This document shows, one piece after another, positions 1 through 10,409 of a stretch of 64,000 nucleotides of DNA. The position numbers were made by a program, and so were the translations under genes. Under the pieces are notes generated by a model. It searched no databases. It was given only the letters and a program-made list of their open reading frames with translations, and was not told where the DNA came from. The stretch comes from Larix kaempferi. Lineage: Eukaryota; Streptophyta; Pinopsida; Pinales; Pinaceae. The stretch is from the NCBI GenBank assembly GCA_027924585.1, contig BSBM01000753.1, positions 24,990,001 to 25,054,000 of the forward strand, written 5' to 3'. Within the stretch, counting starts at the first letter, position 1. The number at the start of each line of letters is the position of its first letter.

Positions 1-296
1 ATTTAAAAAACTAGTTATAACCCAAGAAAAGGTCACTAAATGTTGTTAATTCCCTTGCTTTCAATAATAAATGTAGAGGAAGTGGAGGCAATTCATTGCA
101 TCTTGCGAATGACCCAAAACCAAGCTATGCATATGATCATATGGTGGTATTGGAAAGTAAGAGGAATGTTTCTATGTTCATTGGGTTCAAACATCAATGA
201 TGTTTGTTTTGATAGGAAGGTAGGAAAGTCCATCCACAAAAGGGTTTCAATTTTTTATTTTTATGGAGTTTAATTTAATAAGCTTATAGAAAACAT
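1..296 (+). repeat. Direct duplication, copy 1 (unit offset 669 bp)
   Basis: This segment reappears at 670-965 with only scattered single-base changes. Both copies keep the same 77-codon reading frame (40-273 and 709-942), but the peptide matches no family I recognise and another frame is also largely open, so I do not call a gene. The match stops sharply at about 296/965. The intervening 373 bp is not duplicated in the window. Copy 1 starts at the window edge and may extend further left. High identity points to a recent local duplication or two copies of a longer unit. Confidence 0.85.
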
Positions 297-669
297 GAGA
301 AAGGGAGATCAATCTTTCTTGGCTCAATAGAACCAAGAAACGTTAGATCAATCTTTCTTGATTAATTATTTATTTCAACTTTTTATATTCTTCTTTAACA
401 TTTTCACATTTCCAATTATGAAGAGTTGTTAGATTGAGTTATATTTGGCACATTCATAATTGTATTTGTAATTCTTATATACAAGGCATCCATCTTAATA
501 TTGTATTGGAACTGACATGAACATAGGTGAAAATATAAATCCTTATTTACATACACTATATGTTATCGTTATCATGGAATGGCATCATATAAGTTTCACC
601 ATCTCTATATCTTTATAATTATTTCATACTTGAAACTTAACAATGGAGATTTCTCACTCTCCTGTAAAG

Positions 670-965
670 ATTTAAAAAACTATTTATAACCCAAGAAAAG
701 GAAACTAAATGTTGTTAATTCCCTTGCTTTCAATAATAAATGTAGAGGAAGTGGAGGCAATTCATTCCATCTTGCGAATGACCCAAAACCAAGCTATGCA
801 TATGCTCATATGGTGGTATTGGAAAGCAAGAGGAATTTTTCTATGTTCATTGGGTTCAAACATCAATGATGTTTGTTTTGATAGGAAGGTAGGAAAGTCC
901 ACCCACAAAAGGGTTTCAATTTTTCATTTTTATGGAGTTTAATTTAATAAGCTTATAGAAAACAT
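670..965 (+). repeat. Direct duplication, copy 2
   Basis: Near-identical partner of 1-296; both start with an ATTTAAAAAACTA motif and end with AGAAAACATGAG. The DNA between the copies (297-669) has two AGATCAATCTTTCTTG motifs about 39 bp apart but no gene. From 966 to about 1530 I see only unstructured AT-rich DNA. Confidence 0.85.
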
Positions 966-1529
966 GAGCTCTCTATGGCTATACTTGTATTTACATGATA
1001 TAAAATTAGTAGATTGGTAGGATGTGGTGTGAAACATCTATAATTCTCATCTTTTCTAAGCATTGGACTATCATTCTTTTACATCCTTTGTTACATTAAT
1101 CTCTTGAATCCATTTTCTTTTGCGCATTTTTCCTTCCCCATTACTATTTCCTTATGTCTTCAACTATTCAATGCTACAAATTGATCATTCACCCCTACAA
1201 TCCGAGTGGGATCATTATTAGCATTATACTATTATGTTATTTAGCATCCAGTTTTCTAATATTAAGGTGCGTTAGGGCTCTTTGTTACAACTTGATAATA
1301 TGATATAAAGGGCGTATTAAAATGGGTTGATAAAAATGGATACCTACAATATCTTGTGAAACTAGGGGTTTTCTTAATTGGAAAGGCATATTGGGAGGGG
1401 GGTTCAACAATACAATTTTAGGAGGCATTTTCCAATATTTAGTGAAATTAGGGATATTCTTTAGTATCCTATGAACGATCGTGTTATCTAACAAATTCAC
1501 TGAGTGAAGCCCCTGTGGATTGGAAAAAT

Positions 1530-1715
1530 TGATGATCAAGATGGTGATGAGGATGATAATGACGATGAAGATGATGGTGGAAATGATGACATGAATGATG
1601 AGAATAAATATAATGATGGAAATGGTGATGACGATGACGATGAAGATGATGATTTCAATGATGATGACAATGACAATAATGATGACATTGATGATGGTGG
1701 TGGTGGTGGTGCTAT
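1530..1715 (+). repeat. GAT/GAC-rich imperfect microsatellite
   Basis: A degenerate trinucleotide tract dominated by GAT, GAC, GAA and AAT, ending in GGT repeats. It leaves one strand open as an Asp/Asn-rich peptide and the other as an Ile-rich peptide. Both follow directly from the repeat, so I treat them as artefacts and not genes. Confidence 0.85.
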
Positions 1716-1740
1716 TTATACATTTAGTAGTAGTTATTTT

Positions 1741-2000
1741 ACAACCCCCTCTCCCCCCAAAAAAAAATTCTTGAGAATTAGACTTTTGGGGGCATTTTTC
1801 TGACAACCGCCCCTAAAAGTCCAATTCTCGTGACTTGTTTTGTTTTTTTTTGGAGTGGGTGGGGAGGGCTCTAACACAACCGCTCCTAAATGTATTTTTG
1901 AGGGCATTTTTTAAAACCCCACCACCCCAAAAAAAAAGTCACAAGAATTAGAATTTTGAGGATGTTTGTCTAAAAACCACCCTCAAAAGTCCAATTCTCC
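1741..2000. repeat. Two tandem hairpins, possible MITE remnant
   Basis: Arms at 1773-1793 and 1809-1829 are complementary at about 19 of 21 positions around a 15-base loop. Arms at 1944-1964 and 1978-1998 are complementary at about 18 of 21 around a 13-base loop. All four arms are versions of one motif, AGAATTRGACTTTTGGGGG or its complement, and each hairpin is preceded by a run of C then A. The layout resembles a small non-autonomous DNA element with long inverted termini. I found no clear TSD, so the MITE label is an inference. Confidence 0.55.
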
Positions 2001-2009
2001 TCATTATTT

Positions 2010-2300
2010 TAATACATTAAGATGAATATACATTTTTTTCAATAATAATTTATTTAACAATTCAAAATAGAAAAATATATGTTTTTAATTATCTATAACA
2101 ATTCCATTCTTTCCTATACCTATAAAAATTATTATATTATATTATATTTAAGATTATATTCTATAAACAAAATTATTAAAAAAAAACAACATACGGCTGA
2201 ACCATTAACAAAAGAAATTCAGTCACTTGAAGTAAAAAATATATTTTAATAGCAAAATACATGAAACTCATGATAAATACGTGTTATCTTATTATTTCTA
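2010..2300. repeat. AT-rich dispersed repeat, copy 1
   Basis: Bases 2010-2100 resemble 27905-27995 (both run ATTAAGATGAAT, then TTTTTCAATAATAATTTA). Bases about 2190-2290 resemble about 36865-36955 (both run ATTAACAAA, AAGTAAAAAA, AAACTCATRATAAAT). The two matching fragments lie on either side of the gypsy element at 28143-36490, which suggests one element interrupted there. No coding capacity is visible. Confidence 0.55.
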
Positions 2301-2385
2301 TACATGAAACTCATGATAAATACGTGTTATCTTATTATTTCTATACATGAAACTCATGATAAATACATTATCTTATTCTTTTCTA
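2258..2385 (+). repeat. 43-bp tandem repeat, about 2.9 copies
   Basis: Units start at 2258, 2301 and 2344 with TACATGAAACTCATGATAAA. The first two are essentially identical; the third is shortened by a few bases before its end. From 2386 to about 3300 there is AT-rich DNA with a GC-richer patch at about 2570-2640 in which I recognise nothing. Confidence 0.9.
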
Positions 2386-3302
2386 CTTAATATACTTTAT
2401 TAAGTATTTATTGGAAAATTATAATTATCTTTCTATAATATTTGATTTATCTAACATCAGAACGGAATAACCAAAAGAGAACTGTACCTTGCATTGACAT
2501 ATTTTAAAGCTATAAATGAAGCAAAATGCAGAGCATTTCCTATGACAGAATAAAGTTGGGTTATAATTAAGACACGCCGACGGAGCTCTCTATGCAACCT
2601 GAGCGCTGGCCGACACCGTAATTTTTCAAAAGGAGACAATATTAATTTTTAACTATTAAAGAGCCTACGCAATAACATGGTGCACCGCTTGTGGTGTTTA
2701 AGCTTTGAGTGTATGTAGTCATTGAAAAACCCTTAAAAACTTAAAACTTAGAAGGAAAACTTTTACTAGGGCATGCATATACATTACTTTACCACAAATA
2801 CTTTTCATGCAATCCAAGAGGATTCTTGCTCATCCACTAATACTCTACCACTTCCAAATTATAAGATCTAAATATTTAATAGTATAATTAATAAAATTAT
2901 ATATAGAGTATTAATTGTAATCAAAAGTAAAAATAAGTCTAAATATTTGAATGCCATAAAACTATGGCCTTTATTCCATCATGTTGATATAAAAAAAAAA
3001 AACTTTCTTAGCAAACATTTTATATTGTTATTGTTGATTATACAAACTCCTTTGTTGCTATTATTGTTTTTGTGTTTGTTATATAAAAAATATGAACTCT
3101 AAGTGTTTCAAGCGGTTCTAATTTTTGGTGAAATACATGATCATAAAAATAGAAAAATATTGAAGATGTGGAATGGGTCTAACTTTTGATAAAATATATT
3201 ATCAACACTTATTCCAAATCTTCTTAATATATTAATTCTTAATGATAAGAGTTGTTTTTAAAAAAAAATAGAGAGAGCATATCTTGTGAAGGACCAAGCT
3301 TA

Positions 3303-4890
3303 TGTCCTTTTGAGGGTATATTTGGATTATGATTAAGGATGTTAGCACCATTAGGTGTTTTTGAGTAGCATGTGTCTTATTGCCTTGAGAAAAGTGTTCC
3401 AAGGAAGAAGGCCATGCTTTTGTCCCTAAATAAATCATTAAAGCATATAGAGCCATGAACAATGCCTTGAATCACCATGCATGACTTGGTATGGGAATCC
3501 ATGACACCATAGGCCTAGGTTTTGTGGCCTTCGGTCCTTAGACATAGTTAGTGGAGGGGACCTAAAGATTGAGCCCTAAATGAATATTATATCCATCTAG
3601 TTCTATGAAGGTTGCCTCCACCAACCACACACGGTCTCTTGAGTGTATCACTAGCCTATGATTGAGGATGTGTATGCCATTAGATGGTCTTGAGTAGTAT
3701 CTAGGTGTCTGAGGGCCTTGGGAATGAATTTCAGAGAAATGATACTATGCCTTTATCCCTAAAGAAACCATTGAGGCATATATAACCATGTCAAACAATG
3801 CTTTGAATAATGACACATAAATTCTCAAGGGTATCCTTAGCACTATGTATCCAAGTTATGGACTTGGAGCCTTGTGCATGGTTAGTGAAGGAGAATTGAA
3901 CCTTGGGCCCTAAAGGAATCTTCTAGCCATATAGGGTTAAGAATTTTTCCTCCACCAACCACACATGGCCTCTTGAGGGTATCATGGGGATATGATTGAT
4001 GATGTGTATGCCATTAGGTGGTTTTGAGTAATATGTACATGTGTTAGGGACTTGGAAATGACTTTCTAGGGAAGAGGACTATTCCTTAGGCCCTAAAGAA
4101 ACCATTGAGGCATTCAAATCCATGAATAATGCCTTGAAGCACTAGGCATGAGTTTGTAGGGGTTTCCATGCCACCATGTATCCAAGTCTTAGGGACTAGG
4201 GGCCTTGGACATGGTTAGTAGAGGAGACCTAATCTTTAGCCCCTAAAGGGATAATCTATCCATCTAGGGCTAAGTAGGTTACTTCCACCAACTACAAATG
4301 GCCTCCTAAGGGTATCATTAGGTTATAAATGAGGATGTAAGTGAAATTAGGTTGCTTTTAATAGTTTGTACATGTCTCGAGGACATGGAAATGTCGTTCT
4401 AGGGAAGGATACCATGCCTTTGGCCCTATATAAATCATTCAGGCACCAAAGCCATGAAAAATTCCTTGAAGCACCATGCATGATTTCACAAGGGTATCCA
4501 CGGCATTGTGTATCTAGGTCTTATTCCCTTGCGGTGTTGAACATGCTCAATGGAGGCTACTTGAATGTTGGGCCGTAAAGGAATATTTTAGCCATCTAAG
4601 GATAAGAAGGTTGCCTACACCAACCACACATGGCCTCCTAAGGGTATGATTGACCTATGATTGAGGATGTTAGTGCTATTAGATGGTTTTATGTAGTATG
4701 CAGGATTCCTAAGGCCTTGGGAATGATTTTATAAGGAAGAAGACCATGTTATTGGCCCTAAAAGAACCATTAAGGCATCCAAATCCATGAAAAATACATC
4801 GAAGCATCACACATGACTTAGCAGGAGTATCGATGGTGCTATGTATCTAGGTCTTGTGATCTAAAGAGTATCCATATTACTAATGGAGGA
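3303..4890 (+). repeat. Tandem array of about 332-bp units, five copies
   Basis: The landmark GGCCTCYTRAGGGTATCAT occurs in versions at about 3303, 3633, 3967, 4300 and 4632, giving periods of 330, 334, 333 and 332 bp. Each unit carries the same order of words: GATTGAGGATGT, CCATTAGGTGG, CCTTGGGAATGA, GCCCTAAAGAAACCATT, GCATGACTTG, TGGTTAGTGGAGG, CCACCAACCACACATGG. Copies are clearly diverged and the fifth breaks off near 4880. No frame stays open through the array. This is satellite-like tandem DNA or an amplified internal repeat of a larger element. Confidence 0.9.
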
Positions 4891-5079
4891 TGAATATCCC
4901 CATTAGAGATATTATGTGGTGGCTTGAAGTATCGGTCATCACTCAGAAATTTAGTAAAATATTAACCGAAGAAATAACTTGTACGGTAAGTTTATGTTGA
5001 ATATGGTAAAGGTCCCTTTAGTCTAAAGAGAATAAAAAGTGAAAGCTGAAAGGTTTATCAAAAGATGTGTTTGGTTTTG

Positions 5080-6033
5080 TTCCGCAATGCGACAAATCGT
5101 GGACAATATCATAATTGTTCAAGAGGCCATCCATTCTACCATGGAGCACAAGCAGCAAGGTATGGTTGTCAAACTCGACATGGCAAGCAAATGCGTTTGA
5201 TAGGGTAAATCACTTCTTCCTTTTTGAAATAATGTCAAAGTTTGGGTTTTCTCAAAGATTTGTCACATGGATTAAGGCCTGCATCAGCAGCCCTTGGATA
5301 ACCCCTTTGGTCAATGGTCACCCAACCAACTTCGTTCAAGCTTCTCATAGTCTCCGTCAGGGTTTCCCTCTCTCCCCGTTCCTCTATATCTTGGTTGCTG
5401 ATTCTTTGAGTAGAAGACTTCAAAGACTCCGGAGCTCGAGGGAGCTTCAGGGTCTTAAAATTGCTAGGGGTGTCCATGCTACAAACAATGCACAATTCGC
5501 TAATGACACTATCTTTAGGGGTGGGGCTTCCACTGTCATTTCCGAACGATTCAAAAGAGTTCTCGCAACCTTTCTTAAAAGCCTCAGACGGCAAAATCAG
5601 TGAGCTAATATCTAAAGTGTATGGTTGGAATTGCCCACCGGCAACTTTGGCTAGAATCTCTAGAATCTTTGGCTTTGAAGGAACTACAAGCTGGAATTCC
5701 TTTAATTATCTTGGAGTCCCAATCTTCAAAGGGAAAAAAAGGAAGGAGGATTGGCAAGGTTTGATCGACAAAATCAAAAAGAAAAGCTCTGCTTGGGGTT
5801 TCACGTGGCTAAACCCAGCGGGGAAGCTCACATTGATTAAGTCCATTATGTCTTCTTTCCTGATCTATGTCTGCTCCATCTCTCTGGCCCCAAGTTACAT
5901 TATTCAGGAAATCAACAAAGAAATCATAAACTTTCTTTGGCAAGGGGGAAAAACAAGCAACACTAGGAAATTCCATTTAATAAAGTGGAATACAGTCTGT
6001 AGTTCAAAGATTAGCGACCTGGCGCTGGAGTGA
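5080..6033 (+). pseudogene. LINE-A reverse transcriptase (broken)
   Basis: Translation shows the L1 RT signatures: a GFVPQ-type block and VDNII near 5075-5115, then KLDMA followed by NAFDRVNHFF, the SLRQGFPLSPFLYIL block at about 5350-5395, and the YLGVP and AGKLTLIKS blocks in the distal part. Breaks: the reading frame shifts near 5090; a small insertion separates KLDMA from NAFDRV at about 5180-5190; the catalytic loop at 5496-5507 reads FAND instead of the family FADD, losing one metal-binding Asp; and the frame shifts again near 5590. The enzyme would be dead. The distal part (5461-6033) resembles the thumb/connection of plant LINEs. Confidence 0.88.
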
Positions 6034-6059
6034 AAGATCCAAACATCGTGAATCTTACC

Positions 6060-6622
6060 CTAGGGGTAAAATCCTGTGGAGGCTCATAACAGAAAAAGAT
6101 TCCTGGTGGAAGAAAGCTTTACAGAAAAAATACATGAAGGGAGCTAGAACTCGTTGCATTGAAAATATTTCCATGGAGAAGAAAGGTTCCCCTAAATGGG
6201 ACTTGTGTAAGAAAGCAACCTTCATTATACAGGACAAAATCCATTGGATTGCTGGTAATGGCAAAAATATCAAGATTTGGTATGATACACTAGGAAGAAA
6301 CTCCCCAGCCAACTTTCGACAAGAACTAAGCCACCTATAGAATTGGATGGAAAGGGGCAATCTCCATACTCTGTTCGACATCTCCACTTGGTCCAGTAGT
6401 GGTAGATGGACTGGATGGAAGGATTTAGACCTCCCTATACACTTGCAAGAAGATTATAAAGCTCTTCTCTTCCTTCTACAAGAGCAATGTCCCATCAGTT
6501 CCAATCTTAAAGACAAACGAGGTTGGGGAAGATCGGGAACCTATTCAGTGAAGGAAGGCTACCAACATGTCCAATCCAGAAAGGAAGGAGGTGCTAGAGA
6601 CATTAATTGGGTTAAGGTCTAG
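6060..6622 (+). pseudogene. LINE-A region between RT and zinc finger
   Basis: Continuous similarity to the linker of plant LINE pol proteins: LWRLITEKDSWWKKAL at 6080-6125, then IHWIAGNGKNIKIWYD at about 6240-6290, and YSVKEGYQHVQ near 6545-6575. A TAG stop at 6338-6340 and another at 6620-6622 interrupt it. Its role in the family is unclear; it is assigned by position and pattern. Confidence 0.7.
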
Positions 6623-7690
6623 TGCAAAGACAACCTCCCTAAGGTGAACGTCTTCTATTGGACCCTCACTCATAGAAAAACGTTAACAACAGACAATTTG
6701 AGAAAACGAGGAATTGAGGGGCCTCTTCGCTGTGTTTTGTGCAAGGATGTTGAAGAGTCCGTAGATCATCTCTTCCTTGATTGTAGGTTCACTCTTGAGG
6801 ATTGGAACCTTTCCACTAGAATTCTGGGTGTTAATCTGGTGATGCCAACAAACTGGAGCGACTTATTTAATTGTTGGAAGGACTACTACCATGGCTCCTT
6901 CTACAGAAAACTGGATTTCTCCAGAGCTTGGGAAGTTCTCCCGAAGTTTATCTGTTGGAAGGTCTGGACTTCCAGAAACAAAGATATTTTTGAAGGATTG
7001 ACCTCCAATCCTAGAATGGTTCATATAACAGCAAAGACCCTCTGGTTTGAAGCCTTATCTTCGCGAGGGATGCCTTGTATTCAGCAGGAGCCCCTATCTG
7101 TCCATGAAAGAACCTGGATGGTGGATTTTCTTTTTCCTTATGCTTCCTCTCTCAGGTCTTCCCCTCCCAAGAATTTGAGGCTCCTGTCGTGGCAACTGAG
7201 AATTCGCAAGGATGAATTTCAGCTCTGGAAGGATCATTTGGGATGTAGTATTTTATTTTTTGATGGTGCCTCGAAAGGAAATCCAGGGTTGGCAGGCATA
7301 GGGAGAGTAATTCTTGACTCCACGGGGAACAAGCAGAAAGAATTTTCCTAGGGCATTGGGAGGAAGACCAATAATGATGCGGAGTGGTTAGGACTCATCA
7401 AAGGGTTGGAGATTGCAGCAAGCCTGGGAATAAAGAAACTCATGGTCTTAGGAGATTCATTAATCATTATTAGAGAAGTCAGGCGTATTATTGCCAAAAG
7501 GAAAGATCCCATTACCAAATTGCATCATCTCCTGCTCTGTATCAGTAATGACTTTCACGAGCTCTCCTTCCTTCATATTTTGTGGGAACTAAATGGAAAA
7601 GTTGATGAGATGGCAAATATTAGAGTTGAGCTATCCTATGGAATTCTAAGGCTGGACGATGAAAATTTGGAAAACTCTTGGGTCCCTTGA
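6623..7690 (+). pseudogene. LINE-A zf-RVT and RNase H domains (broken)
   Basis: The zf-RVT-like part reads DNLPKVNVFYWTLTHRKTLT at about 6630-6690 and then a C..C...H...C cluster (RCVLCKDVEESVDHLFLDC, 6727-6786). The RNase H part starts with FFDGASKGNPG at about 7255-7290. A TAG stop at 7349-7351 follows. The reading resumes with NNDAEWLGLIKGL at about 7369-7407 and VLGDSLIII at about 7446-7470. The Asp, Glu and Asp of the RNase H active site are all readable; the final His/Asn-Ala-Asp motif is changed (KVDEMAN). RNase H would remove RNA from the RNA-DNA hybrid during retrotransposition. Confidence 0.85.
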
Positions 7691-7750
7691 ACCAAGGCTA
7701 GGCCTTTGGGATTGGTATTATGACCCTAAAATAATTCCCCCCCTTCAATT

Positions 7751-8668
7751 ATGGATAATTTTCATTTGAATTGCAACATTAATGCAATTTATTGGGAACT
7801 CTCCCATGGAAATTCGACGTCCCTCCTCTCCGTAGATCATCCCCCTCGCACGCATGAATTTATTGTTCCCCAATGTTTTTCCAGTTTGCTGGCATGCAGA
7901 CTCGATGGCATTGTATATCCTCACTTTTGGATGCCCTTCTGGACTCATTCTTCCTTTGTCTCCCTTCTCTCCGTCGCCCTGAATGGTCTACCTTTGCTGT
8001 TTGTTTTCTGCAACGGTCTTTGTGTTGGAAGGACCATGGCTCATCATGGAGTTGGACGTGGTGGAGAAAGCTGCTATCGTGGTGTTGGGCGCTGCCAGGG
8101 AGATATGAACCCCACCTGTGGCAGGTACTGTAAGCCTGGAAGAGGCCCCAATGTTGGGTGCAGCAGGGGTGTTCAGTCGGAGGAAATGTGGGGTGATTCA
8201 ATTGAAATAGAGAGCCATCCTGGACTTGGCCCCTACCGTAGGCACGCAGCGGTAGTAAATGTCACCGGACAGGACGGGAAGCACCACATTTCTAAGTTTG
8301 AGGTGGAGTTTATGGACCGTTTGTAGGAACTGGAGCTGCAGGTGAGGATGATTCGTGGTGAGAATATTGAGTTTAAGAAAGTAATTTCCCATATCTACAA
8401 CTTTGCAACCGCTTCCCATTGTGAGTTTAAAGCTCAGAACATCTGTGTGGCTGAGAAAATCGAACATTTGGAGGAGACCCTAGGTCTGGCTTATCCCCCT
8501 AAGGATCAGAAAATTAAATTCTATAGCATTGAAATTGAGGACATCAACTGGAAGATGGAGAAGCTCCAGAAGTTCATGGCAACAGCTAGGAATTTCATGG
8601 ATCTTAGCATTGAGAAGAATATTGCTGCAGACTCTGTGGGTGAGGCCATGGACATTGGTCCTCATTAG
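7751..8668 (+). pseudogene. Unrecognised 306-codon frame in the LINE-A 3' part, one stop
   Basis: A single frame runs from an ATG at 7751 to a stop at 8666-8668 with only one internal TAG at 8324-8326. It is in frame with the RNase H exit but separated by stops near 7688-7735. The first half is mixed and a competing frame (7873-8133) is also open. From about 8037 the sequence has a Gly/Cys-rich stretch (MAHHGVGRGG). After the stop comes a charged, probably helical segment (IEHLEETL, EDINWKMEKLQKFM). I recognise no family. It may be a captured host fragment or a LINE-encoded C-terminal extension; position before the poly-A-like tail argues it was mobilised with the LINE. Confidence 0.4.
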
Positions 8669-9050
8669 CAGCTGGTCTACTCTGGTCATGGGTTGGCTTT
8701 TCTAGTTTTATTATGTTTTTTATGCTTTCTAGTATTATTCACAGGAACTCTACTACTTCTAGTGTAGGCTCTAGTTGTTTTGTTGGCATCTTGGTAGGGC
8801 TTAATGCCCAGATTTTGTATAAGACAGTCTATCAAAAATGTTCTTCTTCTGCATACTCCTCCTAGGTAAGTTTGTTAGATGCTATAGTTTTCATAGGAGA
8901 GGAAGGTATCATGATGATTATCAGTTGGAACATGATGAAATTGGAGTGATGGATGTCTTACTCTCATGGGAGCAATCTGATCAGTCTTTTGTGATGTAAT
9001 TTCCCTTTTTTATATATAATCAAAGCTATTAGCCGTTTCTGTTAAAAAAA
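8669..9050 (+). other. LINE-A 3' untranslated tail
   Basis: T-rich, non-coding DNA ending GTGATGTAATTTCCC, a short TATATATAA run and GTTAAAAAAAATAAAG, in the style of plant LINE 3' ends. The copia pseudogene begins about 30 bp further on. Confidence 0.6.
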
Positions 9051-9078
9051 ATAAAGTGTTATTTCCGCAATGCATTAA

Positions 9079-9676
9079 ATGGAAAAGGTGTCGAGTGTAA
9101 TGTTCGAGGTGGAGAAATTCAGTGGGAAGAATAACTTTTTGGTATGGAAGCTCAAGATGCATGATATGATGATGCAACAACGATTGCACAAGGTATTGGT
9201 GGGAAATTCAAAATGATCCGTAGGTATGATAGATGAGTACTGGGAAGACCTAGATTCGAGAGCTCTCAATATCATCTGTTTGTGTCTAGTATATGAATTT
9301 TTATTTGATACCATTCGAGAGAAGACATCAACAATATTATGGAGCAGAATGGAAAGCCTTTACATGATGAAATCATTCACAAATAGAATCTACTTGAAGA
9401 GGCAGTGTATAGATTACGAATGCAAGAAGGTATGAAAATTGCATATCATTTAAATGTTTTCAATCTCTGATTTGTCAATTAACTTGTATGGATGTAAATT
9501 ATGGTGACAAAGATAAGGAAATCATACTATTGTGTTCATTACTTGAATCTTGGGATCACTTAGTCACATCTATGTGGTTTAGCTCAACGAACTCCTTTAA
9601 TTATGACTCTAATGTGGGAGCTTTGTTGTTTGAGGAAATGCAAAGAAAATCTAGTTTAGAAACCTCCACATCATAA
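9079..9676 (+). pseudogene. gag: Copia gag (UBN2-type), frameshifted
   Basis: From ATG 9079: EVEKFSGKNNFLVWKLKMHD, then MIDEYWEDLDSRALNIICLC (9226 on), MKSFTNRIYLKRQ, and after a break DKEIILLCSLLESWDHLVTSM and LLFEEMQRKSS. These are the diagnostic blocks of plant copia gag. At least two frameshifts and a stop near 9213 break it. The CCHC knuckle expected around 9750-9800 is unreadable. Gag would form the virus-like particle. Confidence 0.85.
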
Positions 9677-9817
9677 ACAATGGTGGCTAGATGTCAATCC
9701 ATAGAAAGAGGGGAAGATTTGAAAGATACATCCAAATCTAAGTCAAAAGGTAGAAAGGGGCAAGGGAAAATGTTGGTACTATAACAAATTAGACTATCTT
9801 AAGAAGTTTGCTAGAAA

Positions 9818-10400
9818 ATGAAACAATCCGAGGATGATGGCAGAAAGGAAGCAAATATAATTGAGACATGTTCAGGTATGGTTGATGAAGTTTTATTTGT
9901 TTGTAGTATCTCACAATATCAAGAAGAATGGTTGTTAGATTCTAGTTTCTCCCATCACATGTGTTCACATAGGAGTTGTTTTTTATCTTACCATTCTATT
10001 GATAACAGTGTTGTTTTTATGAGAAATGATATTTCTTGTAAAACTATTGGGAATGGGAGCATTAAGATTAAGATGTTTGATGGTATTTTAAGAACACTGA
10101 AAGATGTTAGACATGTAACATAAATTAAAAATAATTTGATTTCCTTGGGATTTTGGGATTTTCTTGGGTATAAATAAACAAGTAAAGATGGAGCACTAAA
10201 AGTGTTAAAGGGCAGTTTGATGGTAATGAAAGTAGCAAATTTTGGGAATCTTTATAAGGTGGAAGGGAGTGATGAAATAAGCGAAGCATCGGTGGTATCT
10301 GAGGAAACAAGTGCATCTACTTGTTTATGGCATCAACGTCTAGTTGATATGAACAAGAAAGGGATGCAGGTACTAGTAAACCATAAGTTACTTCTAGACT
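9818..10400 (+). pseudogene. Copia protease and gag-pre-integrase segment (broken)
   Basis: EEWLLDSSFSHHMCSHR at about 9925-9975 is the copia aspartic-protease block; the usual Asp-Ser-Gly active triplet reads Asp-Ser-Ser here, so activity is unlikely. SCKTIGNGSIKIKMFDG and LKDVRHV follow. After a stop at 10121-10123 come NLISLGFWDFLGYK and, in the next frame, TCLWHQRLVDMNKKGMQ (about 10318-10368), the gag-pre-integrase signature. Confidence 0.82.
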
Positions 10401-10409
10401 TACAATCCC

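Larger units (their letters stand above)
5036..9050 (+). mobile_element. LINE-A: 5'-truncated L1-type non-LTR retrotransposon
   Basis: A decayed plant L1-type LINE. In order it holds reverse transcriptase fingers/palm (about 5080-5540), the RT-distal region (5541-6130), a linker, a zf-RVT-like Cys/His segment (about 6610-6820), an RNase H domain (about 7245-7630), a further open region (7751-8668) and an AT-rich 3' tail ending in GTTAAAAAAAATAAAG near 9040-9050. ORF1 and the endonuclease are absent, which is typical 5' truncation. Frameshifts and stops break it throughout. A weak AATAAA..GTG similarity near 5029 and 9047 is the only hint of a TSD. Confidence 0.88.

Noticed and set aside
1285-1806. 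173-codon Ile-rich frame (minus) and 99-codon Asp-rich frame (plus)
   Set aside because: Direct translation of the GAT-rich microsatellite.
5085-9075. TTCCGCAATGC shared near 5083 and 9066 as a possible LINE-A target duplication
   Set aside because: The left copy lies inside LINE-A RT coding sequence, so it cannot be a flanking TSD; an 11-base match can occur by chance.
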